This document shows positions 10,173 through 18,678 of a stretch of 64,000 bases of DNA, in pieces. The position numbers and the translations under genes were made by a program. The notes below the pieces were generated by a model. The model did no database searches and was not told where the DNA came from. It saw only the letters and a list, made by a program, of their open reading frames with translations. The first letter of the stretch is position 1. Each line of letters starts with the position of its first letter. Origin of the DNA: Opitutia bacterium (GTDB lineage Bacteria > Verrucomicrobiota > Verrucomicrobiia > Opitutales > UBA953); contig CANGFP010000001.1 of the NCBI GenBank assembly GCA_947453335.1, forward strand, positions 310,001 to 374,000. Direction: 5' to 3'.

Positions 10173-12062
10173 TTAGGCGGCCTTGCGGCGGCGGGAGAGG
10201 AAGTAGAGGAGGCCGAGGAGGCCGGCGAGGAGCGGGCCTACGATGAGGTTGAAGACCGCCAGCTTGCGGCCGAGCGCGTTGACGTCCTCGCTGAGGCCGC
10301 GGCGGATCTGGCGGCGCTGCTCGGAGAGGTCGGCCGCCTCCTTCTGGAACTTGTCGATCTCGCGCTGCATCTCCGGCGTGATCACGAGGCCCTTCGAGAG
10401 GTCGCCGCCCGAGCGGCGGGAGATCTCGTTCACCTTGGCGTTGGCCTCCTCGAGGCGCTTCTCGATCTCATCGAGCTTCGCCTGGTACTGCATCTGCGCG
10501 CTGCGCTCGAGGGCGACCACGCGCTTGAACGGACGGATCGAGGTCCCCTTGGAGCGCAGGGAGACCAGCTCATCGCTGCCGCCGAGGGTCTCGAGCGTGC
10601 TCAGGACGAACTTCAGGTTGTCGTTGAGCTCCTCCATGACCGTCTGGCCGTTCATCTGCCGCTGGCGCACCGTGAACGGGTCGAGCATGAAGTCCGAGTC
10701 CGCGACCACGAAGAGACGGCCGGGCTTCTTCGATGCGGCGAGGTGGCCGGGGCCGGGCTTGGGCGCCTTGTCCTTCTCGTCGGCGGCGACGCCGTTGGGG
10801 AACGCCGTCGGGAACGTGCCCGTGAACGAGGCCGCGAGGATGCGCGGACGGCCGTCGGCCTTGAAGCCGAGGGAGACCTTCTCGAAGGGGCCGGCGTTGG
10901 CGGCGTTGGTGGCGGTCGCGCCGGTCGTGGCGCCCTTGAGCGCGACGAGCACCTCGAGCTGGAGGCGTTTCTCGGCGCCCGAGACGAGGGTGATCTCGCC
11001 CGCCTCCATGAAGGCCAGCTCGCGGAGGTCGGCGGTCAGCGGCGAGTTCGCGTTGAGCGATTCAGGGCCCACGGAGAAGGCGGGCGGGTACTGCACGGGC
11101 TGGTTGCGGGAGCCGCGGATCGGCACCGAACGCTGGCTGTCGCCGACGACCGCGTCCATGTCGACGTTCACGCCCCAGGCGCGGAGCAGGGCCGGGTCGG
11201 ACGAAGCGCCGAGCGCCATCGGCGCGACCATGAACGGCATGCCCCCCTGCTGGAACTTCTGGTAGCGCGACAGCGGGTCGACGGCCGCGAAGACCGAGCC
11301 GCCGTTGAGCAGGAATTGGTCGACCGCGTAGGCCAGCTTGTCGGAGAGGTGGTGCGGGTGGATGAGGGCCACCACGGCCGTGCCCTTGGGCAGTTCGGTG
11401 GCCTGGTTGTTCACGGTCACGACCTCGAAGGTCTGCCCAAGCTCGGCGAGGAGCACGTCGGCGGCGCCGGGCTGCTGCTGTTCGCCGCCCTGGGGGGCCG
11501 CGTTGGTGATCGCGAGCGTGCTGACGATCGCCAGCTTGGGGCGTTCGAGGCGCGCGACCGAAGCGATCAGCTTCGACAGGTCGTACTCCAGGAACTTCTC
11601 GCGGGTCGGGTCGAGGAAGCCGATGGCCTTGACCGTGTCGGCCTGCTGGGCGGTGACGCCGAGGTAGGCGGCGCCCGCGGGCGTGTTCATGGCGCCGAGG
11701 TTCTGGCGCTGCGCTCGCTGTTCCTCCTTCGTGTCGGGCTTGGGGTCGGTCACGACCAGCTTCACCTTGCCTTGGGACGCGGCGGCGTATTCGCGCAGCA
11801 ACGTCTCCACGCGCCGGGAGTAGCTTTCGAGGTAGGGACGCAGCTTGACGTCGGAGCGGCTGACGAAGAGTTCGAGGGTCACGGGTTCGTCGAGCCGGCC
11901 GACGATGCGGCGCGACCCCGGCGAGAGCGTGAACGTATGGTCTTCGGTGAGGTCGAGGCGCGAGCCGCCGAAGCGGTCGCCGACGACCCCGGCGATGAGG
12001 CTGACGAAGAAGGCCGCGGCCAGGACGGCGAGGGCGGCGAGGAGGGCTTGGAGGCGGGACAT
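10173..12062 (-). CDS. GldG-like ABC transporter auxiliary protein
   Basis: A 629-residue protein with an N-terminal membrane helix, a long periplasmic domain and a C-terminal membrane helix (AVFNLIVGPLLAGLLGLLYFL). This is the layout of GldG/ABC_transp_aux proteins that partner an ABC-2 ATPase and permease. A coiled-coil region at about residues 520-590 contains IEKRLEEANAKVNEISRR. In Bacteroidota GldA, GldF and GldG are required for gliding; homologues in non-gliding bacteria exist and their substrate is unknown. It sits 16 bases after the permease gene. A motility role here is not supported by anything else in the window. Confidence 0.82.
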   Translation of the reverse strand: MSRLQALLAALAVLAAAFFVSLIAGVVGDRFGGSRLDLTEDHTFTLSPGSRRIVGRLDEPVTLELFVSRSDVKLRPYLESYSRRVETLLREYAAASQGKVKLVVTDPKPDTKEEQRAQRQNLGAMNTPAGAAYLGVTAQQADTVKAIGFLDPTREKFLEYDLSKLIASVARLERPKLAIVSTLAITNAAPQGGEQQQPGAADVLLAELGQTFEVVTVNNQATELPKGTAVVALIHPHHLSDKLAYAVDQFLLNGGSVFAAVDPLSRYQKFQQGGMPFMVAPMALGASSDPALLRAWGVNVDMDAVVGDSQRSVPIRGSRNQPVQYPPAFSVGPESLNANSPLTADLRELAFMEAGEITLVSGAEKRLQLEVLVALKGATTGATATNAANAGPFEKVSLGFKADGRPRILAASFTGTFPTAFPNGVAADEKDKAPKPGPGHLAASKKPGRLFVVADSDFMLDPFTVRQRQMNGQTVMEELNDNLKFVLSTLETLGGSDELVSLRSKGTSIRPFKRVVALERSAQMQYQAKLDEIEKRLEEANAKVNEISRRSGGDLSKGLVITPEMQREIDKFQKEAADLSEQRRQIRRGLSEDVNALGRKLAVFNLIVGPLLAGLLGLLYFLSRRRKAA

Positions 12063-12078
12063 GGGCGTGGGCTCCGGA

Positions 12079-12840
12079 TTAGCGGCGTTCGACGATGATG
12101 GTGCTGAGCCCGAGGCCGGCGAAGGCCGCGGTCAGGAAGTAGGCGACCGGACGCACGTCGACGAGCCCGAGGGTGAACGGCTCGAGGTTGCGCCAGAGGC
12201 CGAGGCGGCGGACCGCGTCGACCGTGCCGGACGAGAAGGCCCCGGCGAGCAGCTCGTCGAAGACGCCGTAGCCGACGAGGACGAGGACGAAGCAGGCGAG
12301 GAAGCCGGTGACGAAGGCGATGACCTGGCTGCGCGTGAGCGCGGAGGCGACGGCGGCGATGCCGAGGCAGGCGCCGGCGCAGAGGAAGGAGCCGACGTAG
12401 CCCGAGACGATCACGCCGACGTCGGGGTCGCCGAGGTAGCAGACCGTGAAGGCCATCGGGAGGGTGATGAGCAGCGCGCAGCCGAGGAAGAGCCACGCCG
12501 CGAAGAACTTGCCGAGCGCGGCCTGCCAGACCGTGACCGGCCAGGTGAGGAGCAGCTCGATGGTGCCTTGGCGGCGCTCCTCGGCCCAGAGGCGGGCGCC
12601 GGCGGCCGGCGCGAGGAACGCCCACAGCCACGGATGGTACAGGAAGAAGCGGTCGAGGCTGGCGACGCCGGCTTCGTAGATGTTGCCCACGAAGAAGGCC
12701 AGCGAGATGGCGAACGCGTTGAACACCGCGAGGAAGACGTACGCCAGCGGCGTGCGGAAGTAGCCGGCGAACTCGCGGCGGAGCACGGCGAGGAAGGCGG
12801 CGCCGGCGCGGGGACCGGGGGTGGCGGGGGTGTCGGACAT
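12079..12840 (-). CDS. ABC-2 type permease, GldF-like
   Basis: A 253-residue membrane protein with about six hydrophobic segments. It begins with a cytoplasmic stretch (AVLRREFAGYFRTPLAYVFL) that is characteristic of GldF/NosY-type ABC-2 permeases, including the RREFxxYFxxPxAYVF pattern. RLWAEERRQGTIELLLTWPV is the coupling-helix motif (E-x-R-x-G-T-x-E-x-L). It would form the membrane channel with the upstream ATPase and interact with the downstream GldG-like and DUF4340 proteins. The gene starts 16 bases after the ATPase stop. The substrate is unknown. Confidence 0.88.
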   Translation of the reverse strand: MSDTPATPGPRAGAAFLAVLRREFAGYFRTPLAYVFLAVFNAFAISLAFFVGNIYEAGVASLDRFFLYHPWLWAFLAPAAGARLWAEERRQGTIELLLTWPVTVWQAALGKFFAAWLFLGCALLITLPMAFTVCYLGDPDVGVIVSGYVGSFLCAGACLGIAAVASALTRSQVIAFVTGFLACFVLVLVGYGVFDELLAGAFSSGTVDAVRRLGLWRNLEPFTLGLVDVRPVAYFLTAAFAGLGLSTIIVERR

Positions 12841-12856
12841 GGTCGGGGGAAGGGGG

Positions 12857-13561
12857 TTAGGCGGTGAGTTGGCGGAAGACCTGGTTGAGGTCGGCGCCGC
12901 GCTGCAGGAAGCGTTCCTTGGGCTCGTCGCAGCGGACCTCGCCTTGGGCGATGACGATCACGCGCGTGCAGAGCTCGCCGACCTCCTCGAGGATGTGCGT
13001 CGAGACGATCACGGCCTTGCGGGCGGCCATGTCCTTGAGGATGCGGCGCACCTCGAACTTCTGGTTCGGGTCGAGGCCGTCGGTGGGTTCGTCGAGGATG
13101 AGCACCGCGGGGTCGTGGATCACCGCCTGGGCGAAGCCCACGCGCATGCGGTAGCCCTTCGACAGCGTGTCGATCGCCTGCCCGGCGACCTCCTCGAGGC
13201 GGCAGAGCTTGAGCGTGTCGGCCACGCGCGCGGCCGGTTCGGCGAGGCCGCGCAGGTCGGCGGCGAAGCGGAGGAACTCCCGCACGGTCATCTCGCCGTA
13301 GGCCGGCGCGCCTTCGGGCGAATAGCCGAGGTGGGCCTTGGCGGCCACCGGGTCCTCGGTCACGTCGAAGCCCGCCACCACGGCCTTGCCGGCGTCGGGG
13401 CGGAGGTAGCCGGTGAGCAGCTTCATGGTCGTGGACTTGCCGGCGCCGTTGGGTCCGAGGAAGCCGACGACCTCGCCGCGGTCGACGGAGAAGGACACGT
13501 CCTTGACGGCGCGGATGGCGCCGTAGGACTTCTGCAGGTGGGAGACTTCGATGAGGGCCAT
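12857..13561 (-). CDS. ABC transporter ATP-binding protein, GldA-like
   Basis: A 234-residue nucleotide-binding subunit with Walker A GPNGAGKST, Q-loop region, ABC signature LSKGYRMRVGFAQ and Walker B AVLILDEPTDGLDP, followed by the H-loop STHILEE. The LSKGYR form of the signature is typical of the NosF/GldA branch that works with ABC-2 permeases. The enzyme hydrolyses ATP on the cytoplasmic face to drive the permease encoded next. The start lies 9 bases after the mscS stop. All catalytic motifs are intact. Confidence 0.92.
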   Translation of the reverse strand: MALIEVSHLQKSYGAIRAVKDVSFSVDRGEVVGFLGPNGAGKSTTMKLLTGYLRPDAGKAVVAGFDVTEDPVAAKAHLGYSPEGAPAYGEMTVREFLRFAADLRGLAEPAARVADTLKLCRLEEVAGQAIDTLSKGYRMRVGFAQAVIHDPAVLILDEPTDGLDPNQKFEVRRILKDMAARKAVIVSTHILEEVGELCTRVIVIAQGEVRCDEPKERFLQRGADLNQVFRQLTA

Positions 13562-13570
13562 GGGAAAGGA

Positions 13571-14707
13571 TCAGCGGGGCTGGGGCGTGCCTTGGGCGGC
13601 GAGGCGGATGCCCGCGGCCTGGAGCTTCTCGGTGATGCGGAGCACGAGCTTCTGGTTGAACTCGAGCTGCTTGGCGGAGCTCGCGGGGTGGAACCAGTAC
13701 AGGTAGCGGATGTTCACGGCCCAGTCGCTGAACTCGGTGACGTGCACGAGCGGCGGGTGGCGGGGGTCGGAGCCTTCGTGGTCGACGAGGAGCTCGCGGA
13801 CGATGGCCACGGCCTGCTGGATCTGCGCCGCGGGCGTGTTGACCTCGAGGTGCACGAGGTCCTGCGCGCGGATGAAGTCGCGGCGGGTGATGTTGACGAT
13901 CGCGCGGTTGGCGAGGTCGCCGTTCGGGATGGCGAGCTTCTGGCCGTCGAGCAGCTCGATGGTGGTGGAGCGCAGGCCGAGCGACTCGACCTTGCCCTCG
14001 TGCGTGCCGATGTTGATGAGGTCGCCCAGCGTGAAGGGCTGGTCGACGATGAGCATGACGGCGCCGAAGACGTTCTTGATCGTGTCCTGCGAGGCGAAGG
14101 CCAGGCCGACGACGGCGCCGGCGAGGAGGCCGAGGATGGCCTCGGAGGCCTTGGGGTCGACGATCGAGATGGCCTTGAAGCCGCCGACGAGGATGACCGA
14201 GATCTTGATGACGGTCGCGATCATCGGGACGAGGATGTCGTCCAGCTTGTTCTCGGTCTGGTCGGCGATCTTCTGCGCCCAGGCGATGGGGATCTCGACG
14301 AGGTAGAAGACGGCGGTGGTGTGCGCCAGCGAGCAGAGGAAGGTCGTGCTCAGCGCCGCGAAGTGCAGCCAGTCGGCGTGCTTCAGGTAGGGGGCGTTGT
14401 ACTTGATGATGAAGAGCAGGGCGTAGGCCGGCAGCAGGGTGGGCAGCGCCTTGCCGCAGGCGGCGACGGCGGCCTCCGCGATGGGGCTTTCGTCGAACTT
14501 GGTGGCCGCCCAGCCGAGGGCCTTCTTGGCGACCCAACCGATGACGAAGGCGAGGGCGACGTACCCGAGGCTGTGCAGGATCAGGTCCGACCAGTTCTGG
14601 GCGACCTCGGGCTTCACGGCGTCCAGGTCGCCGATGACGAAGAACTTGTTGGCGGCGTTGGCGGCCGCGGGGGCGGGGGTGGTCGTGACGGCTTGGGCGA
14701 GGAACAT
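13571..14707 (-). CDS. MscS-family mechanosensitive channel
   Basis: A 378-residue membrane protein with several N-terminal hydrophobic segments. It has the MscS core: a Gly/Ala-rich pore helix (LGLLAGAVVGLAFASQDT), followed by the beta-domain start DQPFTLGDLINIGTHEGKVE and the alpha/beta cytoplasmic vestibule. Such channels release solutes on hypo-osmotic shock. It is the first gene of a five-gene minus-strand unit with ABC and GldG-like components and has a good sigma-70 promoter just upstream. An mscS gene leading a Gld-type ABC cluster is unusual and may only reflect shared transcription. Confidence 0.9.
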   Translation of the reverse strand: MFLAQAVTTTPAPAAANAANKFFVIGDLDAVKPEVAQNWSDLILHSLGYVALAFVIGWVAKKALGWAATKFDESPIAEAAVAACGKALPTLLPAYALLFIIKYNAPYLKHADWLHFAALSTTFLCSLAHTTAVFYLVEIPIAWAQKIADQTENKLDDILVPMIATVIKISVILVGGFKAISIVDPKASEAILGLLAGAVVGLAFASQDTIKNVFGAVMLIVDQPFTLGDLINIGTHEGKVESLGLRSTTIELLDGQKLAIPNGDLANRAIVNITRRDFIRAQDLVHLEVNTPAAQIQQAVAIVRELLVDHEGSDPRHPPLVHVTEFSDWAVNIRYLYWFHPASSAKQLEFNQKLVLRITEKLQAAGIRLAAQGTPQPR

Positions 14708-14730
14708 AGGGAAGGGGGCGAGCGTCGTTT

Positions 14731-14759
14731 TATCTAGGCGGAAGAATCCGCCATTTCAA
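14731..14759 (-). promoter_or_regulatory. Sigma-70 promoter of mscS with inverted repeat in spacer
   Basis: Reading the minus strand, TTGAAA (14759-14754) and TAGATA (14736-14731) are separated by exactly 17 bases. The -10 element lies 23 bases from the mscS ATG, giving an mRNA leader of about 17 bases. The spacer holds the perfect inverted repeat GGCGGA-4-TCCGCC (14737-14752), a possible operator. Confidence 0.55.
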
Positions 14760-14824
14760 GCGTCACCGACTTCCCAATCCGCTTGATGCCCGGGCGGCGG
14801 CTTGCCACGCTGGGCTCCAGAGGA

Positions 14825-15844
14825 ATGAGCGAAACAGCCGAAAAAAAGCCCGCCAAGCCGGTGGTCCTGACCTGCGCCCAGCCGACGGGACGGCTCCATC
14901 TGGGCAACTACCTGGGGGCGGTCCTCAACTGGGGGCGGATGCAGGACGACTACGAATGCTATTTCGGCATCGTCGACCAGCATGCGATCACCGTCCCGCA
15001 CGTACCGGCCCAGCTCCGCGACAACACCTATTCCTGCCTGGCCCAGTACGTGGCCTGCGGCCTCGACCCGGCCCGTAGCCATCTCTTCGCCCAGTCGCAC
15101 GTCATCGGCCACACCGAGCTCGCCTGGATCCTCGGGTGTCTTTGCCCGTTGGGCCAGCTGGGGCGCATGACGCAGTTCAAGGACAAGGCCAAGAAGCAGC
15201 AGTCGGTCGATGCCGGCCTGCTGTTCTATCCGGTCCTGATGGCCGCGGACATCCTCCTGTATAACGCCGAGCTCGTGCCCGTGGGCGACGACCAGAAGCA
15301 GCACCTGGAGCTGGCGCGCGACCTGGCCGAGAAGTTCAACCACCGGTATTCCGAGACCTTCAAGGTCCCCTCCCCGTTCATCTCCAAGGTCGGCTCCCGC
15401 ATCATGTCCCTGCAGGACCCGACCGCGAAGATGTCGAAGTCCGACCCCAACCAGTCGTCCACCGTCTACGTCACCGACCGTCCCGAGGAGATCCGCAAGA
15501 AGCTCATGTCGGCCGTGACCGATTCCGGCTCGGAGGTCCGCCCCGGGGCGGACAAGCCCGGCGTCACCAACCTTCTCACCATCCTCTCGGCTTGCACGGG
15601 CCGGGACGTTCCGACGCTCACCGCCGAGTTCGCGGGCAAGGGCTACGGGGACTTCAAGAAGGCCGTCGCCGACGCCGTCGTCGCGACCCTCGACCCCGTC
15701 CGTCTGCGCTACGACGAACTCGTCAAGGACCGCGAGGCGCTCAACGCGATCTTCAGGTCCGGCGCCGAAAAGGCCCAGGCCACGGCCTTCCGTACGCTGT
15801 CGAAGGTCAACCGCAAGGTCGGCTTCGTCGAGCGGCCGCGCTGA
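14825..15844 (+). CDS. trpS: Tryptophan-tRNA ligase
   Basis: TrpRS charges tRNA-Trp in the cytoplasm. The 339-residue protein has the class I signatures HLGN at residues 25-28 (in QPTGRLHLGNYLGA) and KMSKS at residues 202-206 (PTAKMSKSDPN). The length is normal for bacterial TrpRS. The ATG at 14825 is chosen because it gives a short natural N-terminus; an upstream ATG at 14783 would add 14 residues that overlap likely promoter DNA. AGAGGA directly abuts the start. It is divergent from mscS and followed at 26 bases by two unknown genes in the same direction. Confidence 0.95.
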   Translation: MSETAEKKPAKPVVLTCAQPTGRLHLGNYLGAVLNWGRMQDDYECYFGIVDQHAITVPHVPAQLRDNTYSCLAQYVACGLDPARSHLFAQSHVIGHTELAWILGCLCPLGQLGRMTQFKDKAKKQQSVDAGLLFYPVLMAADILLYNAELVPVGDDQKQHLELARDLAEKFNHRYSETFKVPSPFISKVGSRIMSLQDPTAKMSKSDPNQSSTVYVTDRPEEIRKKLMSAVTDSGSEVRPGADKPGVTNLLTILSACTGRDVPTLTAEFAGKGYGDFKKAVADAVVATLDPVRLRYDELVKDREALNAIFRSGAEKAQATAFRTLSKVNRKVGFVERPR

Positions 15845-15870
15845 GGTCCCCCTTACCCCAACCCCACCCC

Positions 15871-17088
15871 ATGAACCGCGACCTCGAGAAGATCCTCAAA
15901 GAAAAATGGTACCTGGTGGCGGCCGACCTGATCGCCGTCTTCGCCATCCTTTACCTCGACCTCAACCCTCGCGACGGCCTGGAGGCCTTCCTCGCGGTGG
16001 TCGGCATCCTCGGCGCTTCGCTCATCGTGGTCATCCCCGTGCTCATGGACGGCGGCGACAAGAAGGACCGCCTCGCCGAACAGGCGCGTCTCCGCGCGGC
16101 GCTCGCCGCCGAGATCGACGGTTTGCGCGACGATTTCCGCGCTGGCACCGAAGCTCTCTCCCGCCGCGTCGGCGAGGTCGAGGTCGGCGCCCGTCAGGCA
16201 GGTGAGGCCGCCGCGGCGGCCGTCGCCCAGCGCGCCTCCTCCGAACTCAACGCGCTCAAGGCCGCGCTCGCTTCCTTGGAGGTCAAGGTCAAGGCGCTCG
16301 AAGCCGCCGTCGCCGCCGGCCAGGATTCCGCGAAGAAGGAAACCGTCGAGGAACTCGGCACGCAGGTCGAGGCGCTGGCCGTCTCCGTCCGCGGCGCCGT
16401 CACCGACGCCGAGGAGGCCGCCGAGGCCGTGAAGGCCTTGCGCGCCGAGGTCGCCGCCCAGCACGGCGCCGTCGCCGACGACGTCAAGAAGCTGCGCGAC
16501 GACGTGAAGAAGTCCGGCCAGAAGGTCTCGGCCGCGACCGACAAGCTTTCCGAGGCGCTGGACGCGGTCCAGGCCGACCTCAAGGCCCTGCAGGAAAACC
16601 CTCCGGTCGCCTCCGCTCCTAGCCCGTCGTCGGATGCCGACGAAGAGCCGGAGGCCGTCGCCGTCGAAGCCGAGGAAGCCCCGACGGTCGAAGCCGCCGC
16701 GCCTGCGGCCAGCGACGAGGAGGAAGATTCCGAGGCGGAGGAGGCGGACGAGGATGAGGAAGAAGTCGCGCTCGAGTCCGACGACGTGGTCGACGCTCCG
16801 GTGTCCGCCGCGCCGGCCACCGGCGGCGGCACTTCGCTCACCATCAACCTCATGATCGGCATCGGCAACAAGCCGTTCGTCCGCGGCACCGGTCCCGGCC
16901 TCAGCCGCGACAAGGGCCAGCTGATGACTTTCCTGGGGATCGGTCGATGGCAGTGGGTCTCCCCTGAGCCCGACGCGCCCGCCACCGTGGAAGTCTGGAA
17001 GAACGACCAGACGCCGCTCGGCGAACCGCTCCATCTTTCCGGCGGCGAACCCGTCGAGGTCGACGAGAGCCACTTCACCGGTTCGTGA
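15871..17088 (+). CDS. Membrane-anchored coiled-coil protein of unknown function
   Basis: The 405-residue product is not recognised as a named family. Two hydrophobic segments lie at about residues 15-30 and 40-58. They are followed by a long Ala/Glu/Lys-rich heptad region (about 70-240) with repeated LxxLxxxV spacing that should form a coiled coil. Next comes a very acidic Glu/Asp/Ala/Pro stretch (about 250-315). The C-terminal 85 residues look like a small beta-rich domain (SLTINLMIGIGNKPFVRG, then RWQWVSPEPD). The layout suggests a membrane-tethered scaffold. It follows trpS by 26 bases, and the next unknown gene starts 4 bases after its stop. Confidence 0.75.
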   Translation: MNRDLEKILKEKWYLVAADLIAVFAILYLDLNPRDGLEAFLAVVGILGASLIVVIPVLMDGGDKKDRLAEQARLRAALAAEIDGLRDDFRAGTEALSRRVGEVEVGARQAGEAAAAAVAQRASSELNALKAALASLEVKVKALEAAVAAGQDSAKKETVEELGTQVEALAVSVRGAVTDAEEAAEAVKALRAEVAAQHGAVADDVKKLRDDVKKSGQKVSAATDKLSEALDAVQADLKALQENPPVASAPSPSSDADEEPEAVAVEAEEAPTVEAAAPAASDEEEDSEAEEADEDEEEVALESDDVVDAPVSAAPATGGGTSLTINLMIGIGNKPFVRGTGPGLSRDKGQLMTFLGIGRWQWVSPEPDAPATVEVWKNDQTPLGEPLHLSGGEPVEVDESHFTGS

Positions 17089-17092
17089 GTCG

Positions 17093-18193
17093 ATGCTGAG
17101 CCTGCTGGCCACGTGTTTCCTCCTGGCGGCGGGAGAGCCGGTCGCGGCGCCGGCGCCGGAAGACCCGCGCATCTACGCGAACGAGGGTCCCTTGGCCACC
17201 GTGCTGGGCTACGAGCTCGCCGACGTCAGCTTCGTGGCCGCACATTGCGCGGCCTTGGACCGCTATACCCAGCAGGTGCTGGCGGTGCCGGCGATCCCCG
17301 GCGTCGTCAACGGCGTCCCTCAGGCGAAGGGGCGCGTCGAACTCGTCGACCTGCCTGGCCGGCCGGACGTCAGCGTCCGCGTCCAGACGGGGCAGGTCAT
17401 CGTCTCGGTGCGCTTGAAGGACGCGGCGTCCGCCGCCGCGCTCTCCTCCGAGGCCGCGGCGCGCACCTGGGTCGGTCGCGTCGCCTTCGCCGCAGGGCAG
17501 CCGCTGACCGCGAGCGAGCCGTGGGTCCCGCAGGCCTTGGCGAGCGAGACCCGCGCTTTGCTGCGGCCGGCCTTGGTCGACCTCTGGTATCGGGAAGGGC
17601 GCCTCGCGGCCCCGACGTCGCTCGCCGACATCCTGCAGGGCAAGGCGCCGGAGCGCGAAGCCTTCCTCTTCTGGCGCGCGTTGCGGCATGACGTCGGCGG
17701 CGCCGCCGAGCAGGCCCGCGTGCTGATCGCGGCGGCCCAAGGGAAGGACACCCGCAAGGTCCTCGCGGCCTTGGCCAAGTCGGAGGAAGCCTGGTGGTTG
17801 GCCGCACGCGCGAACCTGCTGCTGACCCGCAGCCCGGTGAGCCTAGGCATGCGCGAATCCGCCGAGTCGCTCGAGGAACTCACCCGCTTCGTCTTCGACC
17901 TCGGCGCCGGTGACGTCGTCCTGACCGGCCCGCAGGTCGTGCGCCATCGTGCCGCCGCCGGCGTGCGGCAGGGCATGGAGGCGCGCCTGCTGACGCTCCG
18001 CCGCGAGATCCTCAGGCAGAACCCCGTCTACCATAACGCCTGGCGCACCTTGGGCGCGTGGCTCGAGCGTTTTCCGAAGTCCTCGCCGGAGGAGCTCGAC
18101 CTGCTGTGGGCCGAGTTCGAGAAGGACGTCCGCGAGGCCGAGGCCATGCGCAAGGAGATCCAAGGGGTGCTGGCTGAGCCGACGCTGAAATGA
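17093..18193 (+). CDS. Exported protein of unknown function
   Basis: The 366-residue product begins with a short signal-like segment (MLSLLATCFLLAAGEPVAA). The next region, up to about residue 180, includes YANEGPLATVLGYELADVSF and VGRVAFAAGQPLTASEPW, which has a SurA-like flavour but lacks a recognisable PPIase domain. The C-terminal half is helical with charged heptads (EEAWWLAARANLLLTRSP and later). No catalytic motif is evident. It starts 4 bases after the coiled-coil gene, so the two probably act together. A chaperone-like or envelope role is possible but not shown. Confidence 0.7.
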   Translation: MLSLLATCFLLAAGEPVAAPAPEDPRIYANEGPLATVLGYELADVSFVAAHCAALDRYTQQVLAVPAIPGVVNGVPQAKGRVELVDLPGRPDVSVRVQTGQVIVSVRLKDAASAAALSSEAAARTWVGRVAFAAGQPLTASEPWVPQALASETRALLRPALVDLWYREGRLAAPTSLADILQGKAPEREAFLFWRALRHDVGGAAEQARVLIAAAQGKDTRKVLAALAKSEEAWWLAARANLLLTRSPVSLGMRESAESLEELTRFVFDLGAGDVVLTGPQVVRHRAAAGVRQGMEARLLTLRREILRQNPVYHNAWRTLGAWLERFPKSSPEELDLLWAEFEKDVREAEAMRKEIQGVLAEPTLK

Positions 18194-18217
18194 AAAAGGC
18201 CAGCGCGCAGCTGGCCT
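18192..18217 (-). terminator. Terminator of the small membrane protein gene
   Basis: AGGCCAGC (18197-18204) and GCTGGCCT (18210-18217) form an 8-bp stem with loop GCGCA. On the minus strand it is followed by five T. It lies 20 bases downstream of the stop at 18237 and also separates it from the convergent gene ending at 18193. Confidence 0.8.
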
Positions 18218-18236
18218 GAGGAGGGGCGGGGTGCGC

Positions 18237-18503
18237 TCAGCGACCTTGGCGGTCGGACTGGTCCTTCGGGAGCATCTGGTCCGCCAGCGTGACGCGGAAC
18301 AGGTTGAGGGCCATCCAGAGGACGCCGGAGAGGCAGGCCGAGCAGAGCAGGGCGCCGCAAAGGACGGCGGTTTCGCCGGACTCGACCCAAGGCACGTGCT
18401 TCTTGAGGACGGTCGTCATCCAGGCGAAGAAGACCACGGTCAGGGTGAGGTCGACGACGACCCCCCACTTGGTGATCAGCTTGGGCTTCATGTTGTTGTC
18501 CAT
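18237..18503 (-). CDS. Small two-helix membrane protein, unknown
   Basis: The 88-residue product has two hydrophobic helices (about 14-32 and 45-68) joined by a short loop with KKHVPWVESGE. It ends in a charged tail. No family is recognised and no catalytic motif is visible. It is a single gene between convergent and divergent neighbours, with a clear terminator behind it. The divergent ileS start is 175 bases away. Its coding character is supported by the GC-rich third positions, the ATG start and the terminator at the right distance. Confidence 0.65.
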   Translation of the reverse strand: MDNNMKPKLITKWGVVVDLTLTVVFFAWMTTVLKKHVPWVESGETAVLCGALLCSACLSGVLWMALNLFRVTLADQMLPKDQSDRQGR

Positions 18504-18614
18504 GGGGCCTCATTCGTGCCGTTCCCGTCCCGCCTGTCAATCCCGCCCCGTCGACCCCCGCCGGAGGCCCGTTTCCGGGGCCATCTCCGCCCTTGCCACG
18601 CCCGTCCGTCCGTT

Positions 18615-18638
18615 CACCCTGCCCGCCCCGGCAGGGTG
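18615..18638. other. Hairpin in the ileS upstream region
   Basis: CACCCTGCC (18615-18623) and GGCAGGGTG (18630-18638) form a perfect 9-bp stem with a six-base loop, 40 bases before the ileS ATG. There is no T-run. The same nine-base stem occurs again at 27977-27998. Confidence 0.5.
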
Positions 18639-18678
18639 TTGCCTCGCCGGGCCCATCTCCTTCATTTTACCCGTCAAC

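Noticed and set aside
14799-14810. CTTGCCACGC before trpS as a -35 element
   Set aside because: The corresponding -10 would fall inside the trpS start codon, so it cannot give a useful transcript.
18504-18678. T-box or other known riboswitch in front of ileS
   Set aside because: There is a hairpin but no T-box sequence or specifier loop could be recognised.
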